From positions 46,196,171 to 46,260,170 of the forward strand of contig CM041776.1 of assembly GCA_023374045.1 (NCBI GenBank): a DNA stretch of 64,000 bases, in the 5' to 3' direction. Below, one piece after another: positions 20,985-33,576 of the stretch. The notes beneath the pieces were generated by a model. It ran no database searches. It saw only the letters and a list, made by a program, of their open reading frames with translations, and was not told the origin of the DNA. A program made the translations under genes and the position numbers. This DNA is from Limonium bicolor. Taxonomy: Eukaryota > Streptophyta > Magnoliopsida > Caryophyllales > Plumbaginaceae. The first letter of the stretch is position 1; every line of letters begins with the position of its first letter.

Positions 20985-22676
20985 GTGCTAGTAGCGTAAT
21001 AGCTGTCTAGCAGGCGGATGTGAAACGATCTCGCACTAGTAGCGTAATAGCTGCCTAGCGGAGGAACAATTTTGGGACCGTACTAGTAGCGTAATAGCTG
21101 CCTAGTGGGTTATGAAGTGAACGATCTCGCACTAGTAGCGTAATAGCTGCCTAGTGGAGGAAAAACGGCAACCGCACTAGTAGCGTAATAGCTGCCTAGT
21201 GGGTTATGAAATGGACGATCTCGCACTAGTAGCGTACTAGCTGCCTAGTGGAGGAAAAACGGCGGGACCGCACTAGTAGCGTAATAGCTGCCTAGTGGGT
21301 TATGAAATGGACGATCTCGCACTAGTAGCGTAATAGCTGCCTAGTGGAGGAAAAATGGCGGGACCGCACTAGTAGCGTAATAGCTGCCTAGTGGGTTATG
21401 AAGTGAACGATCTCGCACTAGTAGCGTAATAGCTGCCTAGTGGAGGAAAAACGGCGGGACCGCACTAGTAGCGTAATAGCTGCCTAGTGGGTTATGAAAT
21501 GGACGATCTCGCACTAGTAGCGTAATAGCTGCCTAGTGGAGGAAAAATGGCGGGACCGCACTAGTAGCGTAATAGCTGCCTAGTGGGTTATGAAGTGAAC
21601 GATCTCGCACTAGTAGCGTAATAGCTGCCTAGTGGAGGAAAAACGGCGGGACCGCCGCACTAGTAGCGTAATAGCTGCCTAGTGGAGGAAAAATGGCGGA
21701 CCGCACTAGTAGCGTAATAGCTGCCTAGCGGATAAATGAAAGGCGACCGTACTAGTAGCGCAATAGCTGACTAGCAGGTGCAAAACGAAAGGCGACCGTA
21801 CTAGTAGCGCAAGCTGTCTAGCAGGTGTAAAACGAAAGGCGACCGTACTAGTAGCGCAATAGCTGCCTAGCAGGTGTAAAACGAAAAAATTCGACCGCAC
21901 TAGTAGCGCAATAGCTGTCTAGCGGGTGTAAAATGAAATGTGACCGCACTAGTAGCGCAATAGCTGCCTAGCGGTGTAAAAAGAAAGGTGACCGTACTAG
22001 TAGCGCAATAGCTGTCTAGCAGGTGTAAAACGAAAGGCGACCGTACTAGTAGCGCAATAGCTGTCTAGCAGGTGTAAAACGAAAAATTCGACCGCACTAG
22101 TAGCGCAATAGCTGTCTAGCGGGTGTAAAATGAAATGTGACCGCACTAGTAGCGCAATAGCTGCCTAGCGGGTGTAAAACGAAAGTCGACCGCACTAGTA
22201 GCGCAATAGCTGTCTAGCGGGTGTAAAACGAAAAGTCGACCGCACTAGTAGCGCAATAGCTGTCTAGCGGGTGTAAAACGAAAAGTCGACCGCACTAGTA
22301 GCGCAATAGCTGTCTAGCGGGTGTAAAAAGAAAAGTCGACCGCACTAGTAGCGCAATAGCTGTCTAGCGGGTGTAAAACGAAAAGTCGACCGCACTAGTA
22401 GCGCAATAGCTGTCTAGCGGGTGTAAAACGAAAAGTCGACCGCACTAGTAGCGCAATAGCTGTCTAGCGGGTGTAAAACGAAAAGTCGACCGCACTAGTA
22501 GCGCAATAGCTGTCTAGCGGGTGTAAAATGAAATGTCGACCGCACTAGTAGCGCAATAGCTGTCTAGTGGGTGTAAAACGAAAAGTCGACCGCACTAGTA
22601 GCGCAATAGCTGTCTAGCGGGTGTAAAACGAAAAGTCGACCGCACTAGTAGCGCAATAGCTGTCTAGCGGGTGTAA
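20985..22676 (+). repeat. Minisatellite array, about 35 units of 45-51 bp with CACTAG...CTAGTG palindromic core
   Basis: The core is CGCACTAGTAGCGTAATAGC followed by TGCCTAGTGG. CACTAG pairs with CTAGTG across a conserved TAGCG(T/C)AATAGCTG loop. Two subtypes are segregated: GCGTAATAGCTGCC with alternating spacers (about 20985-21750) and GCGCAATAGCTGTC with a GTGTAAAACGAAA spacer (about 21750-22676). The last ten units are nearly uniform at 49-50 bp. Frames through the array are repeat translations. Confidence 0.95.
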
Positions 22677-24230
22677 AGATGCGTCAGATAGTGAGCAAAT
22701 TTTGTGGGTATATGCAGATGATATGTGATGTGAGGTGATTAACCAATGTATTAATTGAATTAAACTCCCTTTTTGTGGATGTAGGTTTTTGCGTGAGCAG
22801 ATGTCTCTATAGTAACATCAAACTCTTGGGATGGCTCCGGTATGGCTCCGGCATGGCTTTAAGGATCTGAGATGGCTCCAGCATGCGTTAATAGCTCCAG
22901 TATGCATTGATGGCTCTGGTAGGCACTGATCGCTCCGGTGTGGCCGGCGGTCTGTCTGGGGTGGTTGGTGGGTTTTTGATATGACAGTGACCTTGAGAAT
23001 GGTCGATGGTCTTGATGTGGTTGTTGAAGTTCGAGGTGACTGATCGGTCGGCTCCATATGATGGATTTGCTGTGGGTGAACTTGTTGTCATTGCCAAACT
23101 TGGTTGGATGTCTTCGGTGTAGTTCTCATCATGGCTCCGGGATGGCTCCGTCATGATTCGTGACCCCATTATGAGTAACGGCTCTGGGATGGTTTGTGGG
23201 TTTCAATTTGAGTGAAGATTATCGGGATGGTTGGTGGGTTTCCATTTGGATTGGATTTTGAGTCGAATGTGGGTTGATGTGATTAATGGATTTTGATGTG
23301 TTGATGTTTTTTGTGGTGATGAATGGCTTCGGTGTGGCTCCGGAATAGCTTCAATGTGACTCTGTGGGGAAGAAGGGGGAGTTTTTCCTTTGAGGTGGTC
23401 GCACCCTGGGGGGGCTGCCTACGTACTCAATTCCATATTGAGATCAGACCATACGTAGTTCGATCCTCTGTGGGCGAGGCTTTGATGATGAATCGGCTCC
23501 AGTATGGTTCAGAGGTGGTTCCCGTATGGCTCTCTGGCTCTTGGGATGGCTTCTGGATAGCTCTAGGAATGGTTCCAATGTCTGAGAATGGCTCCCGTAT
23601 TTTCTCGAACTGTTGGGGAGGCTCCCGCATGGCTCCAGGAATGCTCTGGAATGGTTTCTACATGGCTTTCGAATGGCTCTTGTACGATCTCGGTATGGCC
23701 TTGGGATGGCTCCGGGTTTGACTTCTTTTGATCGGGAATTGAGCTTCAACAACTGCAACTGAAGTCGACTTTCAGCGAGACTAGGCAGAGTACTTACAAA
23801 TCGGATGCTGATGATGAATTGGTTATGATGCATGCAGATATTAAATGTCGGATACGATGCAAAATGCATATGCAATTTTTGGAGAGAAGGTATGGCTTAT
23901 CTTTATTAATATGAGGTTTACGAATATAAGACATCTTTGGTTCGATCTTGAGTGATTGTTCAACTGGAATGCGTGAATCACTTTCCTCTCACGGAGGGAT
24001 ATGGGTCAATCTCTTGTGAGTGTGGTTGTGTGTGCTAATGGTGTGATGATGCTCTCGATGCTCGGAGTAGTATTTTCCTTAGAATTTCTTTCGAGGTTAT
24101 GAACTTTCTGTTCCTCACAAATTCCTCACCTGCAATGGGGTAGGCCGATTATGATTTGGTGGTTCAGTTGAAGAGTCACTCGCACTCTAAAGACCTTGTG
24201 AGATTAGGTCACACTCATTCGCTAACGGTC
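22677..24230 (-). other. Element C interior: degenerate ATGGCTCCGG-type repeat zone
   Basis: From about 22825 to 23720, words of the type ATGGCTCC(G/A)G recur at irregular 20-30 bp spacing, and the hairpin module lies at 23396-23465. The reading frames on both strands here come from this simple repetition. No protein family is recognised. Confidence 0.6.
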
Positions 24231-27190
24231 CCTTTGGTATGACGGGACATGTTGATAACAAGTACGAAACTTATGATTCATGTTTCAGATCCGATACTTT
24301 CGGTCAACGCTCATCAACTAACGAGTCAGAGGTCTTTTATTGGGTTATAACGGGGTTAATGGGTATGATGTATGTCACATGGGACTGGAGGATTTATTTG
24401 GGAATTGTGGAGCTTTTGTGCAATAGAGGACGTGTTTCGCCTTTGCCATGGGTGGAATGATTGGACGGGTTTTGATAACCTTTTATTGGTTTCTATGGGA
24501 CATCATTGGTCCTTCTGATTTTGATTTCTCCTTCTTGCCTCTTCTGGTGTTCGATTTGAACTTTCTTCTCATTTTGTTTTTTGAAACTGCATTTGGCTCA
24601 TCAACTTTCTCAAGCGTTTTCTGCTTTGTATTTTGGCTTTCAGCTTTGGAGTGGCATTGACTCATCGATCTTCTTGAACATTTTCGGTGTTCTTTTTTGG
24701 TGTTTGGCTTTGGAGTTGCATTGACTCACTGATTTCTTCAACATTTCATTTGTTGTTTTGTGAAGATGGTGGGGGGGGCCATGGCTCCGGCTCCTTTGAG
24801 ATCCTCTATTGCAAGGGCATAGTATATGTACGTGGGTTGGCATATTGTGGAGTTCCAAGAAAAGAGTTTTCCTGAAAGGCTCAGCGGGGCTCACTAAGGG
24901 ATTATGTAGGGCAGTTGAAGCTTTTGGTTTTGGAGGTTTTGATCCTAAGTGCCTCGTCATTCTCATTATCAATGATTGTTTTCTTACTTCTCATCTTTGC
25001 ATGAATCACAGTTCGTATCATGTTTATCGACATTGCTCTCACTTTCAATCATGCCTCTCCATGTGCTAAGGAATGCACATGTCGCTCGTGGTTTTACCTC
25101 AATTGGAACTCTTACCTTCCCTCATCACTCATGATCGTCCAAAACACTCATCAAATTCAAGAGAAAATACCGCTCTTTGCACACTACTCACTTTGGTTTG
25201 TGGTGCTGATTTTGATTGGACCCTAGTTCATTGACGGGTCGAGAGTTAGTGATTCAAACACTATGTTCAAACAATCAATCAAGCTTTTCACCGTAGACAT
25301 CGTTTCGATATGGGAGTATGCAATGCATTATCTACAATGCAATATGATGTGGTAATATGGAATTACTATGTATAGGATGCATGAAATGATGAGAATGAAA
25401 ATTACTTTTTGGATTTTGATTCGATTTTTTTTGCTTGTTTTTTTTTAATGGATGCAATGCATGAGTGGTAAGGTTATGACTAGTCTCGCTTGAGCCGAAC
25501 TCAGCTTGCGGTTCATGAAGCTCATCCCATCATTGTAAGCCCTGAAGAAGGTCAAGTTGTTGGATGTGATGTGAGAGAAGTTGTTTCAAAATGGTATTTG
25601 GTCGATGATTGGCTCCTGGGATTTTGGAATTTTAGGGAGTGAAAACTCCCGCATGGTGATCCCATGATATGACAGTGACTACATTTTTTGGGATTTTTGA
25701 AGGTATGTTTTTTATTTTGGGATTTTTTGGATGTATGACTTTTTTGGATTTTTGGATGTGTATGCTTTTTGTTGTTGTTTGGTCTCTATGTACATGGTAG
25801 CTGAATGGGAAAAGGTTCGAATCTCTGGTATTTCTTGCTATCGCTTCGAGGGTCACGCTTTCACTCATGGGTAGACGCGGTTAATCACCTGCAAACACAA
25901 TCATTATAACAGAAAAAAGAATATGACAAATGTGGATGTTAGCATGCTTTGAAAAATGGGATGAATGCTTGTGTGTGATGTGTTGGGAATGCAACATGTG
26001 ATTATGCAATTTGAGGTGAGCGTGATTCATGCATGATTAATGAATGTGAACTGATCGGAAATGGAAAAGCAATCATATGTGCTAAAAGAAATCAAGTTTT
26101 AGAAAAAGTTTTGAAAACGTGTTTCGAAGTGGTGGATTTTCGCAGTAGGAATTTTGACGCTCGGTCATTCGCAAATAAAATAGGGAGTGGGGGACCCTAT
26201 ACACATTGATCTAAATAAATTCAAAGGGAATGTACAACCTATACACAAAGTCTATTCAGAAATTGACAAGAGAGAAAAGAATGCTAGGGGAAAACCTATA
26301 CATCAATTCTAAAAGTCATTAAATGGGGGAGTTTGAGCTTAAAACTTCTCCCGAATTCTTCTACTTCGTCTTCGGGCTTCTGACTGACTACTCATTCGTC
26401 TTCGGGCTCCTGATTGATCGTTTGCTCGTCTTTGGGCTCTTGCAGCGAAGCGGTACTGTGATCATACAAAACAGGTTGGTGTTCTTCTGACTCTCAAACA
26501 GTTTGAACTCGAACAGTCGTTGCTAGTTAATCAACTCGGGTTGGTACATCTTATTTTTGACTCAAACTGCGTTGTCGATCTTCATGTGCTCCATCTGCTC
26601 CGACGGGAAATAAGGGGCGTTTTTTGAGAAAGGAAAGGTGAATGATCGAGCACAAGTTCTTTGTGAAAATCCACCACTTATGTGAAAACACGAATGACTA
26701 GTACGCTCCACGATAATGACCGCTGCTCTTGAAGGTGGGTTGAACTTCAAAAATAGCGGGTCGCAACATGGGGACTAAATCATTTATTTTGAAATACGTT
26801 TATGAAAATCAACTTTGAAAATTGTTTTGAAAAACAAGTTTGAGATAATATCCGTGAAAAATGTTGTTTAAAATTTATTTGTAAAAAGCATGTTTTTGAA
26901 ATCTGTTTTTGAAATGAAATTTATGAGAAGTATTGTTTGAAAATCATTTATAAACAGTAGATTTTTGAAATTTGTTCTTTGTAAACCGCTTGACAAAGTT
27001 TATTTTTTGGAAGACTTTGATTGAAACTTTGAAAACTGTTTTGGAAAACAATTTTGAAACAATTTGAAATCATTGAGAGAACGACTTTGAAGATATTTCA
27101 TTAGAGTGTTGACATGATTCATTTTCTTTTTGCTCATTTTTGAAACGTGATCACACATAGATGTAAGTGTAAAATAAAAATCGTGGCTGA
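24231..27190 (-). other. Element C interior: non-coding, with local repeats
   Basis: A roughly 85-bp unit built on TTTGGCTTT(C/G)AG and GCATTGACTCA is repeated at about 24600-24750. A TTTGAAAA-rich simple zone occupies 26770-27080. No credible long reading frame or retroelement domain is found. Confidence 0.5.
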
Positions 27191-27513
27191 TTTTATGTGG
27201 AGCTGAGTGCGAATGATTGGGATAATCACCTTCCAGGTCAATCAATGCTTCCATACCACCGGGGGAACCGTCGTCCCTTCACTGTTCATCTCTCGGGATT
27301 TATCTCTATTATGCCTTGTGGGGCACGTCATCGAGAAAGACCGGAGTGCTTAAGTTCGAAAGGTCAGGATACCCGAAGTGATACAGTCACATGAGCCACG
27401 GCCGGTGATTATCACAACATGCTCACTTTCGGAAAACTTGGGGAAGTACTGCATGGGGTCGGGTCCCGTCGTCTGCACGGTCAGGTGTGTCTAAAGTCCA
27501 AATTATTCACTGA

Positions 27514-27933
27514 CTACGTTGTGCCATGTATGGGTATCCGGTAAATACGGGATCCTCTATGGACGTGTAGCGTGACATCAGGCTTTAGAGACACCCGTGG
27601 TGCAGAGGACACTTGGAGAACTGAGCCCATGCAATCTTCAGGGTAATGCAAAGGGTGGTCAGACAGGCGGCATACAAGGGGGTGACTACCCATAAACCCA
27701 TCTAGACACGGGACCGGGCAGCTGGACACTGAAGGCTCAGAGTTCACTATATGCTGGCTTTGACTCGAAAAGGTAAGTGTTGAAGGATCATGAGTTTTCA
27801 AGGCGTAGATACTACGATCATACCGCCTCGTGTGCATAGTCCTTACTACGAAGGGCATCTGCTCATGGGGAATCAATTGTGGACCAATATTTATCCCGAC
27901 CGCAAATATCAAGGGTGACACAGAGGAATGCAT
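27514..27933 (-). CDS. Hypothetical 139-codon frame in the 5' leader of element C
   Basis: On the element's sense strand this is the first sizeable frame after the primer site, about 0.4 kb in. The product starts MHSSVSPLIFAVGIN, is rich in Ser, His and Pro, and shows no motif I recognise. It is not Gag-like. Ogre elements are known to carry an extra ORF before gag, but I see no specific likeness to it. It could equally be chance. Confidence 0.25.
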   Translation of the reverse strand: MHSSVSPLIFAVGINIGPQLIPHEQMPFVVRTMHTRRYDRSIYALKTHDPSTLTFSSQSQHIVNSEPSVSSCPVPCLDGFMGSHPLVCRLSDHPLHYPEDCMGSVLQVSSAPRVSLKPDVTLHVHRGSRIYRIPIHGTT

Positions 27934-28312
27934 GTCCTAAGCTACCCTATGCACCCACCTCAGGACTATTCCTAACAGTTCAATATCACAAAAAAGCGGT
28001 AAATAAATGCGCAGGCAAAGAGAGGGAAGAAGTTAGACCCCTAATGGGCCCACCTACCTGAAGTTCCTGCAAGTTAGTCTAGCATAATCACGCAATTATG
28101 TAGCAAGCAAAGCGCAGATGGCAAGCAAAGTCAAGTATAAGCTACACACTCTCATCCTAACTATCCTCACCAATCACACTCTAGTGTGGAGTAGAGTAAT
28201 CCTAATGGCTTTCGAATGAATCTCTTGAAGGTTTTGAAAGAAGTGGGGAAATCCCGACAATTTTGAATGGAGTTCAGTCTTCCTTGAGTTTGAGAAAAAC
28301 TTACTCAAGTTT

Positions 28313-28330
28313 TCCCCAGCAGAGTCGCCA
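28313..28330 (-). other. Primer-binding site of element C, tRNA-Arg type
   Basis: On the minus strand TGGCGACTCTGCTGGGGA begins three bases after the LTR end. As I recall it, this is the tRNA-Arg primer site reported for Ogre-type elements. It fixes the orientation of element C. Confidence 0.85.
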
Positions 28331-28333
28331 TTC

Positions 28334-31300
28334 TGTGGAGGGTGATTTTTCGGTATGAGGGGGGTCTATCTAAATATGGACTAAAAGCCTAGATCCTAGA
28401 AATGCCATTCTGTGGAGGGTGAAAACCCGTTATTCTGGCATCCCTCAAATACCTACTAAATCGTCCGTCTTTCCCAGAAAGCATAAAGGGGAGTGCAAGT
28501 GTGCACTACACCCGCTCTCGATGGGCTCCACGCGGACTTATGCCTCTAAGGCGGAATTGACTAGAGTCGCCACCTAGTTTGACCTATGATAACTAGGAAG
28601 GAAGAGGGTTCTAAGAACCGTTAATTGACTCTGAGATTTGTTGCCTATGGATAGGACTTATCTGATCATACAGAGATTCTATGTGGGTTCGCACTGGGTT
28701 ACACCCCTTAGTGGCAACGACCACGACTTCGGATTGGTGCCCGAGGAAACCTCGGTCTCCAATTGTCGGGATTGCCTTCTTTCAAAACCTTTTAGAGAGA
28801 TTCATTTAAAGCCAAGGATAGGATTAGGAGGAGAGAGAGAAAAGAGTGGATGAGCGAGCTTTTCTGCCAAGCTAGCCAAGAGGAATTGTGAATTCGGATG
28901 AGTAGAATGAAGATTGGGAAGTCTGAGGTTGAGTGAATAGACAAGACTGAAGTCTGATGGTTTGAATTTTGGGAGCGAAGAAGGTTTGAGAGAGATATGA
29001 GAGCCACCTTAGAGGGGAAAAGGTTTTTTGTTTGGAATGGGGTCGCACCCTAGTGGGCTGCCTACGTACTCAATCCCTGTTGAGATCAGACCTTACGTAG
29101 TTCACGATTTTGGTTTTGGAATTTTGATGTTTGAAGGTTTTGAAAGCTTGATGTGTGGGATGTAGTCGTGAGACGCTCGGGTCTATGAGACGTTTGAAAT
29201 CTTGAGATGTCGAAATCTGTGAGACACTCGGATCTGTGGACACTCGGGTCTATGAGATGCTCTGGTCTGTGAGATATTCGAATCATTGGAATAACAAAGT
29301 CTGTGAGACACTCGGGTCTGTGAGACAATACGGGGTTGCTTGGAGGTGAGATGGCTGAGTGAAAAATGGCATTTTGATTGATGTGGGGTCGCACCCTGTG
29401 GGTTGCCTACGTACTCAACTCCCTGTTGAGATCAGACCTTACGTAGGTAGTTCAGAGTTTTGGGATTTTAGGAGTTTTGTGAGGTTTTGAAGGTTTGAAG
29501 TTCGGATGTGAGAGGTTAGTCTGTGAGACGCTCAGGTCTGTGAGACGTTTGAAACCTTGAGATGTCGAAGCCTGTGAGACGCTCGGATCTGTGAGACGCT
29601 CGGGTCTGTAAGATGCTCGGTCTGTGAGACATTCGAATCATTGGAATGACAAAGTCTGTGAGACGCTCGGGTCTATGAGACAATTAGAGTGTGGGAGAAA
29701 TTGGAATAGAATTGAAATTGAATTGAAATCGAAGTTGAATCGGGGTTGAATGAATATTGATTTGAACTAGAATTGAAATGAATTTGGATTGAATGAGTTT
29801 GGAATTGAATTGAATTTGGAATTGAAATTGATTGAATTTGGAGTGAAATAAATTTTTGAATGAATTGGGAATTGAATTGAATTTGAATGAATGAAATTGA
29901 ATGAAGTTTCAAATCGAATTGGAATTATAAGTTAGGTTGAATTTGGCCTGAATTGAATTGATTAGGCTGATTTGAATTGATTTGATTTGGAATTGAGCTT
30001 GGTTGAATTTGCAATTGAATTGGGTTGATTTGGACCTTTTAACTTGGGCCGGTTTGAAGGTGGGCTAGATTCAGATTCGTGGGCCGAGTTTTGAGCTAGT
30101 TGGGTTTGGATTGGACCTTTGAAAAGTGGGCCAGTTTAGGCCAGGAGGATGGGACAGGTAGATATGGGTCAAGTTTTTGGGCCTCAAAAAAAAAATGAGT
30201 CTTGTTATTGGGCCTAAAAAATGGGATTGTTATTGGGCCTTAAAAAAATAGCCAGAAGAGACTTGTTAAATTGGCCTAGATCTAGGCCTTGGAAAGTGGG
30301 CCGGATTGGGCCTTGGGTTTTGAATCGGGCTTGGCTTGATTAGGGATTTGCTTGAGTTTGAATTTTGGGCTTGATTTGGATTTTTGGGACTTGGAAGAAC
30401 GGGCCAGGTTAGCTAGAAGTTTGGCTAATTTTAAGCATCAATTTTTGGTTGATTTGGGATTCAAAGATAAATCTAAATTTGAAATGATTTTTTTTTTTTT
30501 GATTGATTTTTGAAGTAGAATGGATTTTCAACAGATTTTTGAATTGGGTCATTGACTGGAATTTTATTTGACAATTATGGATGATTTGGAAAGTTTTATT
30601 TTACTAGGAAAGATGTCACCCAAAACAGGTACTACGACCCTCGGGTACTACGACCTTAATGGGGCAAACATCTGTGAATGGTCCTAGGGCTTTCTAAAGA
30701 GACCCACAGAAAGTTGAAAGCCTAACTGGACTTATGAGTCCAAAACAAATGGGTAACCTATGGGCTTTTCTAAGGTCAACATGTACATAATCAAACCCCA
30801 AAAAAAAAAAGACTTGGTCGTGAATAAATTGATTTGGTTGGGTCTGGTCCAGCTAACTATCGTCACTAATCATAAGATACTGCCAACTAGGCATGAGAAA
30901 ATAATAAAAAAGGTCAAAATAAAGCGGAAGCCAATTTCGTTATCAGATGTTCATGGTGTATAACCAATGCGCTAAGCTTCGGTCCACTTTTACAACAATA
31001 ATCAGATTATGCAAAACATGCTTAAAGCATGGAAAGTAAAACTAGTAATATTGGATTAATCCTAAACAAAGCACTTTAACTCGGGTAAAACGACTCAACA
31101 GTATTCTTTTTGTAAGCAGTATGCAATTGGGCTGGAAATAAACAATCAAAATCAACCAGAAAGCTAGCCTGATTCAAAGAAACCGACTCAATTGGCAGCC
31201 TCCAATCTTCTCAAGCAGCCCATGTCAAATAAGCGCAGGTACCTCAGAAAAACATGAAACCAAAAAAGGGGGGTAAGGGACAAACTTAGTCAAAACAGAT

Positions 31301-33576
31301 AGCGTAAAGGAACATAATATGGCTTCAGAGGGGCAAATGGTGCTGATGATGTGAAACAACATTTTTTTACATCTACATGTTTGAACCTGGAGTAGTAGGC
31401 AGCAAACCGAAGTCCACAAACACGGTAATCAGTCAAGTATAATGTGAAGGTTGAATTAGGATGCCGAATGTGACCAAAGCCCCAGTGTAGAAATATCTCA
31501 ATTCCATCTCAGAGCAAAAAAATTCAACCGGGTCATTACTGTCCCAAATTTGGATCCGATAACGACAAGTATGATAAGAGTATGGTTCAAGCCACGTATT
31601 AAATCGAACCGCAAACAGTCAGCATACATCAAAATCGAAATCTGTTTTAGTCATCTAAATCAATTTTCACAAACAGGGATATCGACTGCGACACCAAAAT
31701 TCAACCGGAATCATAAATTAAACCAAACGAGCCTAAAATGACAATAAACCAAAGGCAAAGCATAGCAAACGCTTTAGAGAAGTGGTCAGATCATCCCAGT
31801 CATACTTGAAATAAAAAGCGTCTAGAACACACAAGATTGATTTGCAATTAAATAAATCAGCCAAAAAAAACTCGAACATCACGAATTAACCAGTGACACA
31901 AAGAGGAGGACAGGATTAAAAAACAAAGTGAATATACTGCAAATGATACGTTCAGCTACTAGTGAAGTGGATGCTGATGATTGAATAAGCAAAGAGAAAT
32001 CAGGCTTCACTTGGGAGCCACCGCAACAAAGAGAAGGCGAGCATCCTGCTCCTGCCTCAAAGATTAAGGTCCACCTGCCTCGCCTTCATTTTTCTTTTTG
32101 CTTAGGATTTTTCGGTTGAAGTAAGAAAGGGGCAGAGAATGGAAGGTGAGGTCCGATGTAGTGGATGAAGTACAGCGGTCGTTCCCCGGAGAGGAGTTTG
32201 CGAGGGTTCGAGGAAGAAGCCAGGGCGGATTCGAGGGTGAATGAACGGGTGTAACGGGGAGGTGTTTGAGGAACAACCGAGGAAGAGAAGAATTAGAAAT
32301 GGAGCTTGCTGACTGAATGAAGAGATGCTGGTAGAGTCATCCGATAGAAAGGGAGGCGGCTGATAGAGGAAACGAGAGTAGATTCCGAAAATGTTTTAGG
32401 ATTTTTTCTTTAGGTCTATGAAATGGATGATCAATCGTGATGCGGTCGATTCCTTCGTGTAAGGGTTTTTTTCGAATCCTTTTTGAGAAGGCAATATGAC
32501 TGCGATGAGGAAAGAGCTTCGACTCAGGTGTGGAGCGGTGAGGAAGAAGACAGTGTTGATGGCTACCGTGAAGAGAATAAGACGGGATCCCAATAGCATG
32601 TCCGCTCCATCAGGGTTTTTTGGGATTGTTGTTGTTTTATAAGAGAAATGTAAGGAAAAAAAAGGGGTAGGTGGCGGCTGGCTTAATAAATTGTCTAGGG
32701 TTTATTCTGGTTTTCAGTTTTGGGCTGGTGAGATGGAAGAGATATTGGGTCTGGGCTTCGTTTGTTTTTGATCCGACCAGAAACGTAAAAAAAAATTAAT
32801 TATTCTCACTGTCTACAGTCTAGAGACCACTCGGATCCTCATCATCATGCTAACCAGTTGAGCCAATTGTGAGAAAAATTACTAGAGTTTTAATTCGAAC
32901 TGAAAGATTTTACAAAAAACGTTAGGGTTTTAAATATAAATATATAGTAAGTTGAATAGTTTATCTAACGAAATGAATTGTTTTCTTTCTAAGAGTCATG
33001 AAGTTATTAAATGTGGGTAAAAAATGAGAACGTTATAAAGAATTAAATAAATGAAATAAAAGAATAATACGTACATGAAATAATGAAATGTACTAATATG
33101 ATAGCATACAAGCGAATGTCGTAAAAAGGGAAATTGAATTAGATATGTGCAGTGATGGTAAACATGATGAAATGAACGAATAATAAAATGATTAAGATGT
33201 AATCTAATCCAATAAAACAACAAACAAAGTAACTAATACGAAAAGTATAGTGAAAAGTGTATAAAAATGATAAATAACAATGAAAAGTAGATGCTGGAAA
33301 ACAATGAAAGTAGCAATAGCTTAATAAATGAATAAATAAGCAATAAGGAGATCAGTGAATAAAACAAAAGGGACGGGTTTGAAACCGTATTGTCGGTGGA
33401 AATTCATTTTCGAAGAACTGTATTTTCTGAAATGCTTTGAAATTTATTCAAAATTTTGTCATAAAATGATGGTTTCATTTGGTATGAACATGAACAAGTT
33501 TTGTAAGAAAGGCGACAACCCTCTTATTTATTCTTTTGGATTTTTCTTTATAGGGTGAGAATTTTTGGTGTCTACA
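28334..33576 (-). repeat. 5' LTR of element C (5.2 kb)
   Basis: This is a direct repeat of 15196-20492, with the same internal zones in the same order. Differences are dominated by one-base insertions and deletions, often at doubled or homopolymer bases, with few substitutions; the 200-bp stretch holding the 67-codon frame is identical. A minus-strand TTATAAAAC box near 32634-32643 is the likely promoter. Confidence 0.88.

Larger units (their letters stand above)
15196..33576 (-). mobile_element. Element C: minus-strand Ogre/Tat-type large retrotransposon derivative (LARD)
   Basis: Two long direct repeats (15196-20492 and 28334-33576) flank 7.8 kb of internal DNA. On the minus strand the LTRs start TGTAGACACC and end CCCTCCACA. 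The 5' LTR is followed by a tRNA-Arg-type primer site (28313-28330), and a polypurine tract precedes the 3' LTR (20493-20505). No gag, protease, RT or integrase motif was found in either strand, so it would depend on a partner element. The flanking 5-mers (GTACC at 15191, CCAGT at 33577) do not match, unlike the clean duplications of the solo LTRs nearby. Confidence 0.88.

Noticed and set aside
20985..22676. CRISPR-like pattern of regular repeats and spacers
   Set aside because: The spacers are themselves repeated and near-identical, and the context is a plant retrotransposon. It is a minisatellite.
23323..23875. Frames of 132 and 143 codons on opposite strands in element C
   Set aside because: They come from the degenerate ATGGCTCCGG simple repeat; no domain is seen.
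15196..33576. Element C read as a plus-strand element
   Set aside because: The tRNA-Arg primer site and polypurine tract are both in minus orientation, and the LTR starts TGTAGACACC on the minus strand.
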